Shown here: in pieces, positions 35,101 through 45,997 of the stretch
Layout of the letters: each line of letters starts with the position of its first letter
Numbering within the stretch: position 1 is the stretch's first letter
NCBI RefSeq assembly: GCF_001189915.1
Contig: NZ_LFLS01000040.1
Span: 1-52,950 of the forward strand
DNA: 52,950 bases
DNA from: Herbaspirillum autotrophicum
GTDB lineage: Bacteria; Pseudomonadota; Gammaproteobacteria; Burkholderiales; Burkholderiaceae_D
Direction: 5' to 3'
The notes under the pieces: generated by a model
The model's input: the letters and a program-made list of their open reading frames with translations, nothing else
Databases searched by the model: none
What the model was told of the DNA's origin: nothing
Translations under genes and position numbers: made by a program

Positions 35101-38100
35101 TCAGGATTCGCTCGGCTCAACCGCAGTGCCGGCATCGCCGGTGCTCGCGTCATTGCGACCGAAACGCTTGCGCATTCTGGTCGCCAGCCGGTCAAACGCG
35201 AGATAGATCACCGGCGTAGTGAACAAGGTCAATACCTGCGATACCAGCAGGCCGCCAACCATGGTGATGCCGAGCGGTTGCCGCAACTCGGAACCGACAC
35301 CGGTACCGAGCATCAGCGGCAAGGCGCCGAGCAAGGCGGCCATGGTAGTCATCAGGATCGGCCGGAAGCGCAACAGGCACGCCTGATAAATCGCTTCACG
35401 CGGTGACTTGCCTTCGTTGCGCTCGGCATCGAGCGCGAAGTCGATCATCATGATGGCATTTTTCTTGACGATACCGATCAGCAAAATGATGCCGATGATG
35501 CCGATGATGCCGAGGTCGTTGCCAGAAATCATCAGCGACAGCAAGGCCCCGACACCGGCCGAAGGCAGCGTCGACAGAATCGTGATCGGGTGGATATAGC
35601 TCTCATACAGCACGCCGAGCACGATATACATCGTAATGATCGCCGCCAGAATCAGCCACAAGGTATTCGACAACGACGCCTGGAACGCCAGCGCCGCGCC
35701 CTGGAAGTTGGTCGAAATGCTGGCCGGCAAGCCGATTTCCTTTTCTGCCGCGACAATCGACTTGACCGCTTCACCGAGCGAAGCGCCCGGCGCCAGATTG
35801 AAAGAAATGGTCGCCGCCGGGAATTGCCCCAGATGGTTGACCACCAACGGCGCGCTGCGCTCACTCACTTCGGCAATGCTGGACAACGGAATCTGATTGC
35901 CATTGGACGCCACCAGGAAGATATTGTTGAGCGCATCCGGCCCCTTCTGGAATTCCGGCTTCACCTCCAGCACCACGCGATACTGATTCGATTGCGTATA
36001 AATGGTCGAAATCAGGCGCTGGCCGAAGGCGTTGTACAGCGCGTTATCAATCGCAGCAGTGGTAATACCCAACCGTGACGCGGCGTCGCGGTCGATCTGC
36101 ACGTACGCCTGCAAACCATTGTCCTGCGCATTGGTGGCCACATCCGCCAGTTCCGGCAATTTACTCAGGCGCGCCACCAGTTTCGGCACCCAGGTGCGCA
36201 ACTCGGCCGCATCGGCATCTTCTACCGTGAACTGATATTGCGTACGACTGACACTGTCTTCAATCGTCAGATCCTGCACCGGCTGCATGTAGAGCGTAAT
36301 GCCCGGCACCTTGCGGTCGAGTTCCGGTTGCAGACGCCGGATCACCTCGCTGGCGCTGATATCCCGCGTGTCATGCGGCTTCAGGTTGATCAGCATGCGG
36401 CCGCTGTTGAGCGTGGCATTGATGCCATCGACACCGATGAAGGAAGACAGGCTTTCCACTGCCGGGTCTTGCAATACCACCTTGGCCAGTTCTTGCTGAC
36501 GCTGTGCCATGGCGGCAAACGATACCGATTGCGACGCTTCCGAAATCCCCTGAATCACGCCCGTATCCTGTACCGGGAAGAAACCCTTGGGCACGTAGAT
36601 ATACAACAAGCCGGTCAGCACCAGCGTCCCGAGCGCCACGATCAGCGTCGCGAACTGACGATCCAGCACCCACACCAGCGCCTTGCCGTATTGCGCGATG
36701 ATGTTATCGAAGAAAGCGCCGCTCTTGTGATAGAACCAACTTTGCTTTTCTTCCGGCACGTGATGCAACAGACGCGCGCACATCATCGGTGTCAGGGTCA
36801 GCGATACCACCGCCGAAATCAGGATCGCCACCGCCAGCGTCACCGCGAATTCATGGAACAGCCGCCCCACCACATCGCCCATGAACAGCAACGGGATCAA
36901 TACGGCGATCAGCGAAAAGGTCAGCGAAATGATGGTGAAGCCGATCTGTTCTGCCCCTTTCAGGGCTGCCGGCAACGGCGCCATGCCTTCTTCGATGTAA
37001 CGCGAGATGTTTTCGATCATGACAATTGCGTCATCGACCACGAAACCGGTGGCAATGGTCAGCGCCATCAGCGTCAGGTTATTGATCGAAAAGCCGGTCA
37101 TGTACATGACACCGAAGGTACCGACCAGTGACAACGGTACCGCCACGCTCGGAATGATGGTGGCAGGAATATTGCGCAGAAACACGAAAATCACCATCAC
37201 CACCAGCGCAATCGACAGGAACAATTCGAACTTGACGTCGTTGACCGAAGCACGAATCGTGGTGGTGCGATCAGTCAGTACCTGAACTTCGATAGCGCCG
37301 GGCAAACTGGCTTGCAGCGTCGGCAGCAGCTTCTTGATGCTGTCCACCACCGCAATCACGTTGGCGCCGGGCTGGCGCTGGATGTTGACGATCACTGCCG
37401 CCGATTCATTGGCCCAGGCCCCGAGCCGGATATTTTCGGCACCATCGACGACATCGGCGATATCCGACACCCGGATCGGCGCCCCGTTCTTGTAGGCGAT
37501 GATCAGCTTGCGGTATTCATCTGCGGAAGTCAGCTGGTCATTGGCGTCAATGGTAGAGGCGCGCGACGGCCCGTCGAAGCTGCCCTTGGCCTGATTGACG
37601 TTGGCATTGCCGATGGCGGTCCGGATATCATCCAGATTCAAACCCAGCGCCGCCACTGCGCGCGGATTCAGTTGCATCCGCACCGCCGGGCGCTGACCGC
37701 CGGACAGGCTGACCAGACCGACGCCGGACAATTGTGAAATCTTTTGCGCCAGCCGGGTATCGATCAAATCCTGCACCTTCGGCAACGGCAAGGTTTTGGA
37801 GGTCACCGCCAGGGTCAGGATCGGCGTGTCGGCCGGATTGACCTTGTTATAGATTGGGGGTGCCGGCAAGTCCGATGGCAACAGATTGCCGCCGGCATTG
37901 ATGGCCGCCTGCACTTCTTGCTCGGCAATATCCAGACTGAGATCGAGGTTGAATTGCAGCGTGATCACCGAGGCGCCACCGGAACTGGTGGACGACATCT
38001 GGTTGAGGCCCGGCATCTGGCCGAACTGACGCTCCAGCGGCGCGGTTACCGAGGATGTCATGACATCGGGACTGGCCCCCGGATACAGCGTGACGACCTG

Positions 38101-38235
38101 AATCGTCGGATAGTCGACTTCGGGCAAGGCCGACAACGGCAATTGCTTGTAAGCGACCAGGCCGGCCAGCAAGATTGCCAGCATCAGCAATGACGTGGCG
38201 ACCGGCCGCAGAATGAACTGGCGTGATGGATTCAT
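35101..38235 (-). CDS. mdtB: RND efflux pump inner-membrane subunit (MdtB-like)
   Basis: The 1044-residue protein has the HAE1-RND architecture: [20 protein letters not shown] as first membrane segment, [20 protein letters not shown], and [21 protein letters not shown] in segment 4 with the proton-relay Asp residues. The second half carries [20 protein letters not shown]. It lies between the adaptor and MdtC-like genes, 9 bases after the adaptor stop, and is translated as part of the same message. The C-terminus is Ser/Glu-rich (AVEPSES) and cytoplasmic. Substrates in relatives include bile salts and novobiocin; here they are unknown. Confidence 0.94.
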   Translation of the reverse strand: MNPSRQFILRPVATSLLMLAILLAGLVAYKQLPLSALPEVDYPTIQVVTLYPGASPDVMTSSVTAPLERQFGQMPGLNQMSSTSSGGASVITLQFNLDLSLDIAEQEVQAAINAGGNLLPSDLPAPPIYNKVNPADTPILTLAVTSKTLPLPKVQDLIDTRLAQKISQLSGVGLVSLSGGQRPAVRMQLNPRAVAALGLNLDDIRTAIGNANVNQAKGSFDGPSRASTIDANDQLTSADEYRKLIIAYKNGAPIRVSDIADVVDGAENIRLGAWANESAAVIVNIQRQPGANVIAVVDSIKKLLPTLQASLPGAIEVQVLTDRTTTIRASVNDVKFELFLSIALVVMVIFVFLRNIPATIIPSVAVPLSLVGTFGVMYMTGFSINNLTLMALTIATGFVVDDAIVMIENISRYIEEGMAPLPAALKGAEQIGFTIISLTFSLIAVLIPLLFMGDVVGRLFHEFAVTLAVAILISAVVSLTLTPMMCARLLHHVPEEKQSWFYHKSGAFFDNIIAQYGKALVWVLDRQFATLIVALGTLVLTGLLYIYVPKGFFPVQDTGVIQGISEASQSVSFAAMAQRQQELAKVVLQDPAVESLSSFIGVDGINATLNSGRMLINLKPHDTRDISASEVIRRLQPELDRKVPGITLYMQPVQDLTIEDSVSRTQYQFTVEDADAAELRTWVPKLVARLSKLPELADVATNAQDNGLQAYVQIDRDAASRLGITTAAIDNALYNAFGQRLISTIYTQSNQYRVVLEVKPEFQKGPDALNNIFLVASNGNQIPLSSIAEVSERSAPLVVNHLGQFPAATISFNLAPGASLGEAVKSIVAAEKEIGLPASISTNFQGAALAFQASLSNTLWLILAAIITMYIVLGVLYESYIHPITILSTLPSAGVGALLSLMISGNDLGIIGIIGIILLIGIVKKNAIMMIDFALDAERNEGKSPREAIYQACLLRFRPILMTTMAALLGALPLMLGTGVGSELRQPLGITMVGGLLVSQVLTLFTTPVIYLAFDRLATRMRKRFGRNDASTGDAGTAVEPSES

Positions 38236-38244
38236 GCTGCGCCT

Positions 38245-39777
38245 TTATTTGCCGGTGCTGCCGGCGTTACCATTGCTGCTGCCCGCCGGCGCATCACTGC
38301 CGCCGCGCTGCTGCCGCCGCATTTCCATCATCTTCTGACGCCGCTGATCTTCCGGCAATTTCTTGATTTCCTCACCAAACTCACCGTTGTCGATGCGCTT
38401 GTTGAGTTCGGCCCAACGCTTCTGGCGCTCTTCCGGCGTGGCATTGGCATCACCTGCTGCGGCACCGCCATTCTTGCGGCGCGGACCGGCCTTTTCCGTG
38501 AGCTTGTTGGCCGGGTCATTGCTGCCGCCGCGCATCACCGGTTCCACCTTGGCGCCTTCGCGCAATTTGTCGATACCATCCACCACCACGGTTTCACCGG
38601 TGGCGACGCCATCTTCGATGGCAGTGACGTCACCCTGCGCCGGACCGGTCTTGACCTTGCGCACGGTCACGCTATTGTCTTGCTTGACCACATACACGAA
38701 CAGACCCGCCGAACCGCGCTGAATTGCAGCGCTCGGGATCACCGTGGCGTCATGCTTCACATCCAGCAGCATGCGCACATTGACAAACTGATTGGGAAAC
38801 AAAGCGTAGCCGGCATTGGGAAACTGCGCCTTGAGCTTGACCGTGCCGGTTGTGGCATCTACCTGATTATCGATGGTCAGCAAATAACCGCTGTCGAGTT
38901 TGTTTTGCTGGGCACGGTCCCAGGCGTCGGCCGATAATTTTTTACCAGCCTGCAATTGCTTCATGACGCTTGGAATATTATCTTCCGGGATACTGAAGAT
39001 GACAGTAATCGGCTGTACCTGAGTAATGACGACAATGCCGGTGCTGTCGCTGGCATGCACGATATTGCCGATATCGACCTGACGCAGGCCGAGGCGGCCG
39101 CTGACCGGCGCCGTCACCCGCGAATAAGTCAGTTGCAGTTGCGCGTTATCGAGATTGCCCTGATCGGCCTTGACCGTGCCTTCATATTGCTTGACCAGTG
39201 CCGCCTGCGTATCGACCTGCTGACTGGCGATGGAGTCCTGCTCCAGCAAGGTGCGGTAGCGCTTGAGGTCAATCTGGGCCGCATTCAGTTGCGCGATATC
39301 ACGCGCCAGTTGCCCCTGCGCCTGGGTGACCGCCACCTGATACGGACGCGGATCAAGCTCCGCCAGCAAATCGCCGGCCTTGACCAGTTGCCCCTCCGTG
39401 AAGTGCAGTTTCATCAACTGCCCGTCGACCCGGCTTTTGACGATGGCCGTTGCAGTTGGCGTGACGCCGCCCAATCCAGCCAGATAAATGTTGACGTCAG
39501 CGGTCTTGGCCAGCGCCACGCCCACCGGCATGGTCATGTTGCCGCCACCCGGGCCGCCACCACCGAATCCGCCGCCTTTGCGACCTTTGGGCGCACCGGC
39601 AGCAGCGGCGCTGTCACCGGCAGGCGCCTGGCTGCGTTTCCAGAAATGATAAGAACCGCCGGCAATCACCACCACCAACAGCAGCCAAAGCCAGCGGCGT
39701 TTCCGGCGTGCCGGCACTTGAGAAGATGAGGAAGGCGGCACGGCAGGTTGTTGATCTGGGGTCGGTGTAGTGGTCAT
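38245..39777 (-). CDS. mdtA: RND efflux membrane-fusion protein (MdtA-like)
   Basis: The 510-residue adaptor joins the inner-membrane pump to the outer-membrane channel. An N-terminal membrane anchor (about residues 28-46, [14 protein letters not shown]) is followed by a Gly-rich linker. The barrel-sandwich has [21 protein letters not shown] and a coiled-coil with [40 protein letters not shown] then marks the lipoyl half. An unusually long C-terminal tail of about 90 residues ([10 protein letters not shown] to the end) is rich in Gly, Lys and Arg and has no counterpart in E. coli MdtA. ATG at 39777 is preferred to a TTG three codons earlier. It leads the efflux operon. Confidence 0.92.
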   Translation of the reverse strand: MTTTPTPDQQPAVPPSSSSQVPARRKRRWLWLLLVVVIAGGSYHFWKRSQAPAGDSAAAAGAPKGRKGGGFGGGGPGGGNMTMPVGVALAKTADVNIYLAGLGGVTPTATAIVKSRVDGQLMKLHFTEGQLVKAGDLLAELDPRPYQVAVTQAQGQLARDIAQLNAAQIDLKRYRTLLEQDSIASQQVDTQAALVKQYEGTVKADQGNLDNAQLQLTYSRVTAPVSGRLGLRQVDIGNIVHASDSTGIVVITQVQPITVIFSIPEDNIPSVMKQLQAGKKLSADAWDRAQQNKLDSGYLLTIDNQVDATTGTVKLKAQFPNAGYALFPNQFVNVRMLLDVKHDATVIPSAAIQRGSAGLFVYVVKQDNSVTVRKVKTGPAQGDVTAIEDGVATGETVVVDGIDKLREGAKVEPVMRGGSNDPANKLTEKAGPRRKNGGAAAGDANATPEERQKRWAELNKRIDNGEFGEEIKKLPEDQRRQKMMEMRRQQRGGSDAPAGSSNGNAGSTGK

Positions 39778-39975
39778 CGTCGGCAAGACAAAAAAGACAT
39801 TGGTTTATTCGTATTCATTTCGTCAATACCTGCGCAGGTACGGATATTGATGAAATGATCTTCAGGTGTCGCTCATTTCTACAGGTGTTACGGGTGTTTC
39901 GGCTAACTCGTCATTATGTTCCAGAAGCATGACATGGCGATGATATTAGTGTTGCCATTTGTATCACAAACGCAA

Positions 39976-40003
39976 AGAGCCTTGCGCGCTGGCAAGGCCC
40001 TCT
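39976..40003 (-). terminator. Hairpin after the Spy-like gene
   Basis: On the minus strand AGAGGGCCTTGC pairs with GCAAGGCTCT around CAGCGC, with one bulge, 13 bases past the stop of the Spy-like gene. A short T-rich TTTGCGTTT follows. It separates this gene from the efflux operon promoter region (39778-39960). Confidence 0.7.
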
Positions 40004-40015
40004 GAAATGCGACGA

Positions 40016-40549
40016 TTACTTGGCTGCGGCAGGTCCTTGTGCCGGACCTGGACCCTGTTCAGGGCCGTGACCGCGACCGTGACCGAAACGGCCGTGTTTG
40101 AAACGACGCTCCTGCATGTGACGGAACACTTCATCAAAGGTCTTTTGCTGTGTCGGCGACAACACGGCATAGAATTCCTTGGTGGCCGCGATACGGTCGC
40201 TCATGCGGGCTTCGGCCTTTTTCATGAATGCCATCTCATGATCGAGACGATCCGGAGTCGACATTTTCTTCCAGTCTTCCCGGCTCAGACGGGTCGACGG
40301 CGTGGCCGGACGTACCGGCCGGATCTTGCCGAGGAAAGTTTGCCAGGCGGCTTCCTGGTTGGCGGTAATACCCAGCTTGGTATGGAATTCTGCTTCGCGT
40401 TTGGCGCGATGTTGTTCATACTTGGCTTGTTGCTCAGGGGTTGGCGCGGCACGTGGCCCCGCAGGCATCTCGGCATAGGCCGACAGCGCAGTAATGGCAA
40501 TACCTGCAGCAGCCAGACCGGTGATCAGATGTTTTTTGAATTTCAACAT
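40016..40549 (-). CDS. Spy/CpxP-family periplasmic protein
   Basis: The 177-residue protein starts MLKFKKHLITGLAAAGIAI (ATG at 40549, AGGAA site) with a signal peptide cleaved after SAYA near residue 26. The mature part is helical with an LTxxQ-type motif, LGITANQEAAWQTF (about 58-71), and a second YAVLSPTQQKTFDEVFRHM (about 126-144), the hallmark of Spy/CpxP chaperones. The tail is rich in His, Gly and Pro (FGHGRGHGPEQGPGP), which may bind metal. In E. coli Spy is under BaeSR and Cpx control; here it is divergent from a two-component system and adjacent to an MdtABC-like operon. Confidence 0.88.
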   Translation of the reverse strand: MLKFKKHLITGLAAAGIAITALSAYAEMPAGPRAAPTPEQQAKYEQHRAKREAEFHTKLGITANQEAAWQTFLGKIRPVRPATPSTRLSREDWKKMSTPDRLDHEMAFMKKAEARMSDRIAATKEFYAVLSPTQQKTFDEVFRHMQERRFKHGRFGHGRGHGPEQGPGPAQGPAAAK

Positions 40550-40638
40550 GGCAAATTCCTTTCTTGATAGTAGTGCTCTCTGCACGGTTCCCATTTAACC
40601 GCCGGGGTGTGTCAGGGGTTTTTCGCTTGTTGCATGAT

Positions 40639-40689
40639 TTGTATCGCTCTGTATAAACCGGCTTCTGCTTTGTATCGGCATGTATCAAC
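40639..40689. promoter_or_regulatory. Four phased direct repeats between the Spy-like and response-regulator genes
   Basis: Two 20-base copies, TTGTATCGCTCTGTATAAAC (40639-40658) and TTGTATCGGCATGTATCAAC (40670-40689), start 31 bases apart. Each holds two TGTAT[CA] units ten bases apart. Ten-base-phased direct repeats are the binding pattern of OmpR-family regulators. The element lies 70-120 bases before the response-regulator start and 90-140 bases before the divergent Spy-like gene, so it could serve both. Confidence 0.68.
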
Positions 40690-40758
40690 AGCGCCTTCTG
40701 ATATGCGCGGCTACATTTTTCTTGCCATCTCCGATGGTGAAATAGTCATAATGCAGCC

Positions 40759-41487
40759 ATGGATACTCTCTCTCATATTCTGGTGGTCGATGACGACCGT
40801 GACATCCGCGGCCTGCTGGCTGAATATCTTGACGCCAATGGCTTCAAGACGCTGACCGCGACCAATGGCACGGAAATGCGTAAAACGCTGGAAGAGTCGC
40901 GGGTCGATCTGATCGTGCTGGACCTGACCCTGCCCGGCGAAGACGGCCTGACGCTGTGCCGCGACCTGCGCTCGCGCTCGACCGTGCCGGTGATCATGCT
41001 GACCGCGCGCGGCGAACCGCTGGACCGGATCCTCGGCCTGGAAATGGGGGCCGATGACTATCTGGCCAAGCCATTCGAACCGCGCGAGTTGTTCGCCCGC
41101 ATCCGCAGCGTATTGCGCCGCACTCAGGCACTGCCGCCCAACATGGCGCTGCCGCAAGCCAAGGCGCTGCACTTCTCCGGCTGGACGCTGGATCTGACGG
41201 CGCGCCACCTGCTGAATCCGGACGGTATCGTCGTCGCCTTGTCAGGCGCCGAATTCCGCATGCTCAAGGTATTTCTGGAACACCCCAACCGGGTACTCAA
41301 CCGCGACCAGTTGCTGGAACTGACTCAGGGACGCGAAGCCGATCCGTTTGATCGTGCCGTCGATCTGCAAATCAGCCGCCTGCGCCAAAAACTGGGCGAT
41401 GACGCGCGTACCCCGACCATCATCAAGACCGTCCGCAACGAGGGATATGTACTGGCAACCACGGTCAACACGGAAAATCCGGGATGA
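40759..41487 (+). CDS. OmpR-family response regulator (BaeR-like by context)
   Basis: The 242-residue protein has a receiver domain with acidic pocket Asp11-Asp13 (VVDDDRD), phospho-acceptor Asp55 (VLDLTLPGEDG), Thr in MLTARGE and Lys in YLAKPFEP. A C-terminal winged helix follows (about 145-235, ALSGAEFRMLKVFLEHPNRV then DRAVDLQISRLRQKL). It starts the two-gene unit with its kinase (four-base ATGA overlap). Its neighbours mdtABC-like and spy-like are the classical BaeR targets of E. coli, so an envelope-stress role is inferred. The name Bae is not proven by sequence. Confidence 0.93.
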   Translation: MDTLSHILVVDDDRDIRGLLAEYLDANGFKTLTATNGTEMRKTLEESRVDLIVLDLTLPGEDGLTLCRDLRSRSTVPVIMLTARGEPLDRILGLEMGADDYLAKPFEPRELFARIRSVLRRTQALPPNMALPQAKALHFSGWTLDLTARHLLNPDGIVVALSGAEFRMLKVFLEHPNRVLNRDQLLELTQGREADPFDRAVDLQISRLRQKLGDDARTPTIIKTVRNEGYVLATTVNTENPG

Positions 41488-42860
41488 AGAATTTTTTCGG
41501 CTCCATTGTCAACCGCGTCTTTCTGATTTTGCTGGCCGGCATCATTGTCGCCACCGTGGTCACGACCTGGCTGGCCGCCAATGAACGCCGCAGCACGCTC
41601 AAGGAAATCCGCTATCAGCATGTGGCCGAACGGGTCGAACAAATCGTGCTGGCGCTCGATGATATTTCGCCGGATGCGCGCAAGGTGATTTTGCAGGCCG
41701 CCGACAACTTCGGTTTTGAAGCCGCCGAAGTCAAAAGTCTCGGCGACGCCACAAAAGACAGCAACCGCAACAGCAATCTGGCGGAAATTCTGAAACTGCG
41801 GCTCGGCACCAATCGCCAGATCGCCGTACAAAGCGAAACCGATTGCACCTCGCGTCGGCCGCGCTCCAACGCCGGCCCGGATCAGCGTCCCGAACGCGAA
41901 ACCTGCCGCGTGATTTATGTCAGCCTGCGCGACAACACGCTGCTGCGGCTGCGCCTGCACATGCCGGGCGAACCGCCATCGATGCGCTCGCGCGGCAATC
42001 CGGTTGCGCCGTATGGCGCGCCCTACATCTTGTTGTTCCTGGTGCTGATCGCCATGCTGGCTTATCTGGTGGCGAAGATGACGGCACGCCCGATCAAGCA
42101 ACTGGCCAGTGCCGCTTCCGAACTGGGACTGGACATCGAACATCCGCCCTTGCCGGAAAAAGGCCCTACTGAAATCCGGCAAGCAGCCAAAGCCTTCAAT
42201 GCCATGCAAGCGCGCATACGACGTCAGATTCAGCATCGCACCCATATGCTGGCGGCGATCACGCATGATTTGCAAACACCGCTGACACGATTGCGGCTGC
42301 GTCTCGAAAAAGTCAGCGATCCGGAATTGCAGCACAAGCTGGTGGATGACCTCGCCGTCATGCAAGGAATGGTGCGCGAAGGACTGGATCTGGCGCGCAG
42401 CATGGATTCTTCGGAAAAGATTCAGGCGCTGGATATCGATTCACTGCTCGACAGTGTCTGCTCCGACGCCACCGATGCCGGTCAGGATGTCCATCTGCAT
42501 GGCAGCACGCGCGCCTTCGTGATGGCACAACCGGGCGCTTTGCGCCGCTGCCTGACCAACTTGCTGGACAACGCGGTCAAATACGGCCGACGTGCCGATG
42601 TCTCGATCATGCTGGAACAACAGAATGTGATGATCCGTATCCGCGACCACGGCCCCGGCATTCCCGAAGACCAGCTCGACGCCGTATTCGACCCCTTCTA
42701 CCGGCTCGAAACCTCGCGCTCCCGCGATACCGGCGGCACCGGTCTGGGTCTGACCATTGCCCGCAACATCGCAGAAAATCACGGCGCCCTGCTGCGGCTG
42801 ACCAATCTGGTGGGCGGCGGCCTGGAAGCACTGCTGCAACTGCCGCAAAAACCGCGTTGA
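41484..42860 (+). CDS. Sensor histidine kinase partner of the OmpR-family regulator
   Basis: The 458-residue inner-membrane kinase has two membrane segments (about residues 10-32 and 175-197) around a periplasmic domain of about 140 residues with two cysteines (TDCTSRRP and RETCRVIY). A HAMP region follows (about 197-250), then the H-box with His261 in THDLQTPLTRLRLRLE. The ATP-binding domain has the N-box LTNLLDNAVKYG and GPGIPEDQLDAVFDPFYR. The arrangement is EnvZ/BaeS-like. The signal is unknown; the Arg-rich loop between the cysteines is unusual and could sense an envelope ligand. It overlaps the regulator gene by four bases. Confidence 0.93.
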   Translation: MKNFFGSIVNRVFLILLAGIIVATVVTTWLAANERRSTLKEIRYQHVAERVEQIVLALDDISPDARKVILQAADNFGFEAAEVKSLGDATKDSNRNSNLAEILKLRLGTNRQIAVQSETDCTSRRPRSNAGPDQRPERETCRVIYVSLRDNTLLRLRLHMPGEPPSMRSRGNPVAPYGAPYILLFLVLIAMLAYLVAKMTARPIKQLASAASELGLDIEHPPLPEKGPTEIRQAAKAFNAMQARIRRQIQHRTHMLAAITHDLQTPLTRLRLRLEKVSDPELQHKLVDDLAVMQGMVREGLDLARSMDSSEKIQALDIDSLLDSVCSDATDAGQDVHLHGSTRAFVMAQPGALRRCLTNLLDNAVKYGRRADVSIMLEQQNVMIRIRDHGPGIPEDQLDAVFDPFYRLETSRSRDTGGTGLGLTIARNIAENHGALLRLTNLVGGGLEALLQLPQKPR

Positions 42861-42920
42861 ACCAGACACTACCGTTCAACGTCGCGCCCCCCCCTCTGAT
42901 CTGACACCAACTGCCCCACG

Positions 42921-42953
42921 CAAAAACGCCACGCATACAGCGTGGCGTTTTTG
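42921..42953. terminator. Bidirectional Rho-independent terminator
   Basis: CAAAAACGCCACGC (42921-42934) and GCGTGGCGTTTTTG (42940-42953) pair around five bases with T-runs on both strands. It closes both the two-component unit and the convergent glycine-zipper protein gene. Confidence 0.93.
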
Positions 42954-42978
42954 TATAAGGAGCGATACGCAGCGATAC

Positions 42979-43530
42979 TCAATAAGCTCCCGGCGGCGGC
43001 CCGTAATACGTCGGTGGCGGACCGTAATATCCCGGTGGTGGAGGTGGTGGCGGCGCCGAATAGTAACGGGCGATGCGACGACCGCCAGCGCTTTGCACCT
43101 GATTGCCCTTGGCATACATGCATTGCGAATAGGTATTGTCGTAACGCTGCTGCATCGAGTAATTGCCGCCGGCTGCGGCATTGGCGCCATTCGCGCTGCC
43201 GACCAGCAAACCGCCACCGGCGCCGATTGCCGCACCATGTCCGGCTTGTCCGACCATGGCGCCAACCACGGCGCCGGCGACTGCACCCACTGCGGTGCCG
43301 ACGGCGGCATTGTTGACGACATTGTTTTGCGTTGCCGCTGCCGCCCCGCCTATGGATTGCTGGGCATATTGCTCGCAAGTCGCGGCTTCGCTGCGGAACT
43401 GTTCATAACTCTTGCCCGGCCCCGGCATCACTGAAACCTGCGGTCCGGTCGGTACGCTGACGCAGCCGCCGAGTGCCAGCGCTGCAGCCACCGCCAGCAA
43501 CGAATATAGTGGTGTGTGTAATTTTTTCAC
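42979..43530 (-). CDS. Glycine-zipper (YMGG-like) lipoprotein
   Basis: The 183-residue protein has a lipoprotein signal with lipobox LALGGCVS and Cys23 as the lipid-bearing residue. The middle region has a glycine zipper, AVGTAVGAVAGAVVGAMVGQ then AGHGAAIGAGGGLLVGSANG, that can insert in or pack against membranes. The C-terminal 25 residues are Pro/Tyr/Gly-rich (PPPPPPPGYYGPPPTYYGPP). Glycine-zipper proteins of this type lie in the outer membrane or periplasm with unknown function. It is followed (upstream in map) by another small exported protein gene on the same strand, 25 bases away. Their message ends at the bidirectional terminator. Confidence 0.82.
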   Translation of the reverse strand: MKKLHTPLYSLLAVAAALALGGCVSVPTGPQVSVMPGPGKSYEQFRSEAATCEQYAQQSIGGAAAATQNNVVNNAAVGTAVGAVAGAVVGAMVGQAGHGAAIGAGGGLLVGSANGANAAAGGNYSMQQRYDNTYSQCMYAKGNQVQSAGGRRIARYYSAPPPPPPPGYYGPPPTYYGPPPGAY

Positions 43531-43554
43531 GGTATCACTCCTTGGTTGCCGACA

Positions 43555-43884
43555 TTAACGCGGTGGCGGCGACGGTGGCTGGGATGGTGCCTGAGAAGGC
43601 TCACCCGGAACCACTTTCATCCAGCCTGCCGGACAACTTTGAACGTACGGATAATAACCATTGGCCTGCGTGCAGTAATACCAATACGTCGGTGCCGGCT
43701 CCACATAGACGGGCGCCGGCTGGCGTTCAATGTAAACCGGGGGCGGATAATAATAGGCAGGCGGCGCAACCCATAACGGCCCGCCAATATAGACACCGCC
43801 GTAGAATCGCGTATGTGCTGAAGCGACGCCACTTGCCAGCAGGCAAGCAAGTCCCAGCATTCCCAGGGCAACAGATTTTTTCAT
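43555..43884 (-). CDS. Small exported Pro/Tyr-rich protein
   Basis: The 109-residue protein starts MKKSVALGMLGLACLLASG, with a signal peptide cleaved after ASAHT near residue 24. It then has a repetitive region (GGPLWVAPPAYYYPPPVYIE and PAPVYVEPAPTYWYYC) and a conserved segment, CTQANGYYPYVQSCPAGWMKV. The two cysteines flanking the GYYPYVQ motif may be disulfide bonded. Similar short proteins are common in Betaproteobacteria, but no function is known. A longer in-frame start at 43968 exists; the signal peptide supports 43884. Confidence 0.75.
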   Translation of the reverse strand: MKKSVALGMLGLACLLASGVASAHTRFYGGVYIGGPLWVAPPAYYYPPPVYIERQPAPVYVEPAPTYWYYCTQANGYYPYVQSCPAGWMKVVPGEPSQAPSQPPSPPPR

Positions 43885-44066
43885 TTGAGTACTCCGATAA
43901 CCGGTACACGCCGACAGCGTGCTTGGCACCCGTGCCGAATCCCGGTCGGGTACTTTCAATATACTCAATCGCCTGAAAATTCAACGGATATGTTTCAATT
44001 CGTAACCCAATTAAAGAGTCTGTACATGCCGCTACATTACGGCACATAAGGCGCCTGGCAACACCG

Positions 44067-44090
44067 GCGGGACCCTGCCGGGCGTCCCGC
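44067..44090 (-). terminator. Weak hairpin after fumC
   Basis: GCGGGAC (44067-44073) and GTCCCGC (44084-44090) flank a GC-rich centre 22 bases past the fumC stop. There is no T-run, so the role as terminator is uncertain. Confidence 0.4.
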
Positions 44091-44111
44091 AAATGATGTC
44101 GCCGGCGTTGA

Positions 44112-45500
<1,389 letters not shown>

Positions 45501-45597
45501 GGTACTTTTCTCCATAAGAAATATGGTTCTTTCGAACCGCTAGATCTCGTAGGGCTCTGGCGTACGCAACCGGCTTGAGCGATATGAGATGACAAGA

Positions 45598-45656
45598 AAC
45601 GCATTTCACAAGCCGGCGGCACAGACACTCCGCCGCAACAGCTTGTGAAATGCGTT
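45598..45656. repeat. Long 16-bp inverted repeat with nested stem between DUF3579 and fumC
   Basis: AACGCATTTCACAAGC (45598-45613) and GCTTGTGAAATGCGTT (45641-45656) are perfect inverted repeats. A second stem, CGGCGG (45614-45619) with CCGCCG (45630-45635), is nested inside. The element touches the stop codon of the DUF3579 gene and could terminate its message or bind a regulator before fumC. No T-run follows. Confidence 0.65.
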
Positions 45657-45997
45657 CAGGTCTTGCTGGTGCCGGGCTCCGGCAACAGACAGGCGTCGAT
45701 CACCTGCAAATCGTTATCTTTGGCAAAATTGACAACAAAATGATACGCCAGCGGATCGAGCTGGCGTAATGCTTCATTGACCACCACCGAGCGCACGCCG
45801 TTGAGCATGGTCGGCAACACATAAGGGGAATATTGCAGGTGGGCATTGCGGCCGCCGGAACCTTCAGGGCGGAAACAGGACATGACGCCGCACAATCGTT
45901 CGGCCCAGTCGCTGGGACGAAACTGTTTTCCATCCTGGGTCAGTCCCAGAATGAAGAATTCTTGTGCCGGCTTGGAAGTATTGATGGGATCTGCCAT
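45656..45997 (-). CDS. DUF3579 family protein
   Basis: The 113-residue protein starts MADPINTSKPAQEFFILGLT. The core GKQFRPSDWAERLCGVMSCF (about residues 22-43) is the defining motif of DUF3579, a family found mainly in Betaproteobacteria. SPYVLPTMLNGVRSVVVNEAL follows. No membrane segment, signal or catalytic motif is evident, so it is a small cytoplasmic protein of unknown function. Upstream in-frame starts exist to 46033. It precedes fumC on the same strand but is separated by a strong inverted repeat. Confidence 0.88.
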   Translation of the reverse strand: MADPINTSKPAQEFFILGLTQDGKQFRPSDWAERLCGVMSCFRPEGSGGRNAHLQYSPYVLPTMLNGVRSVVVNEALRQLDPLAYHFVVNFAKDNDLQVIDACLLPEPGTSKT

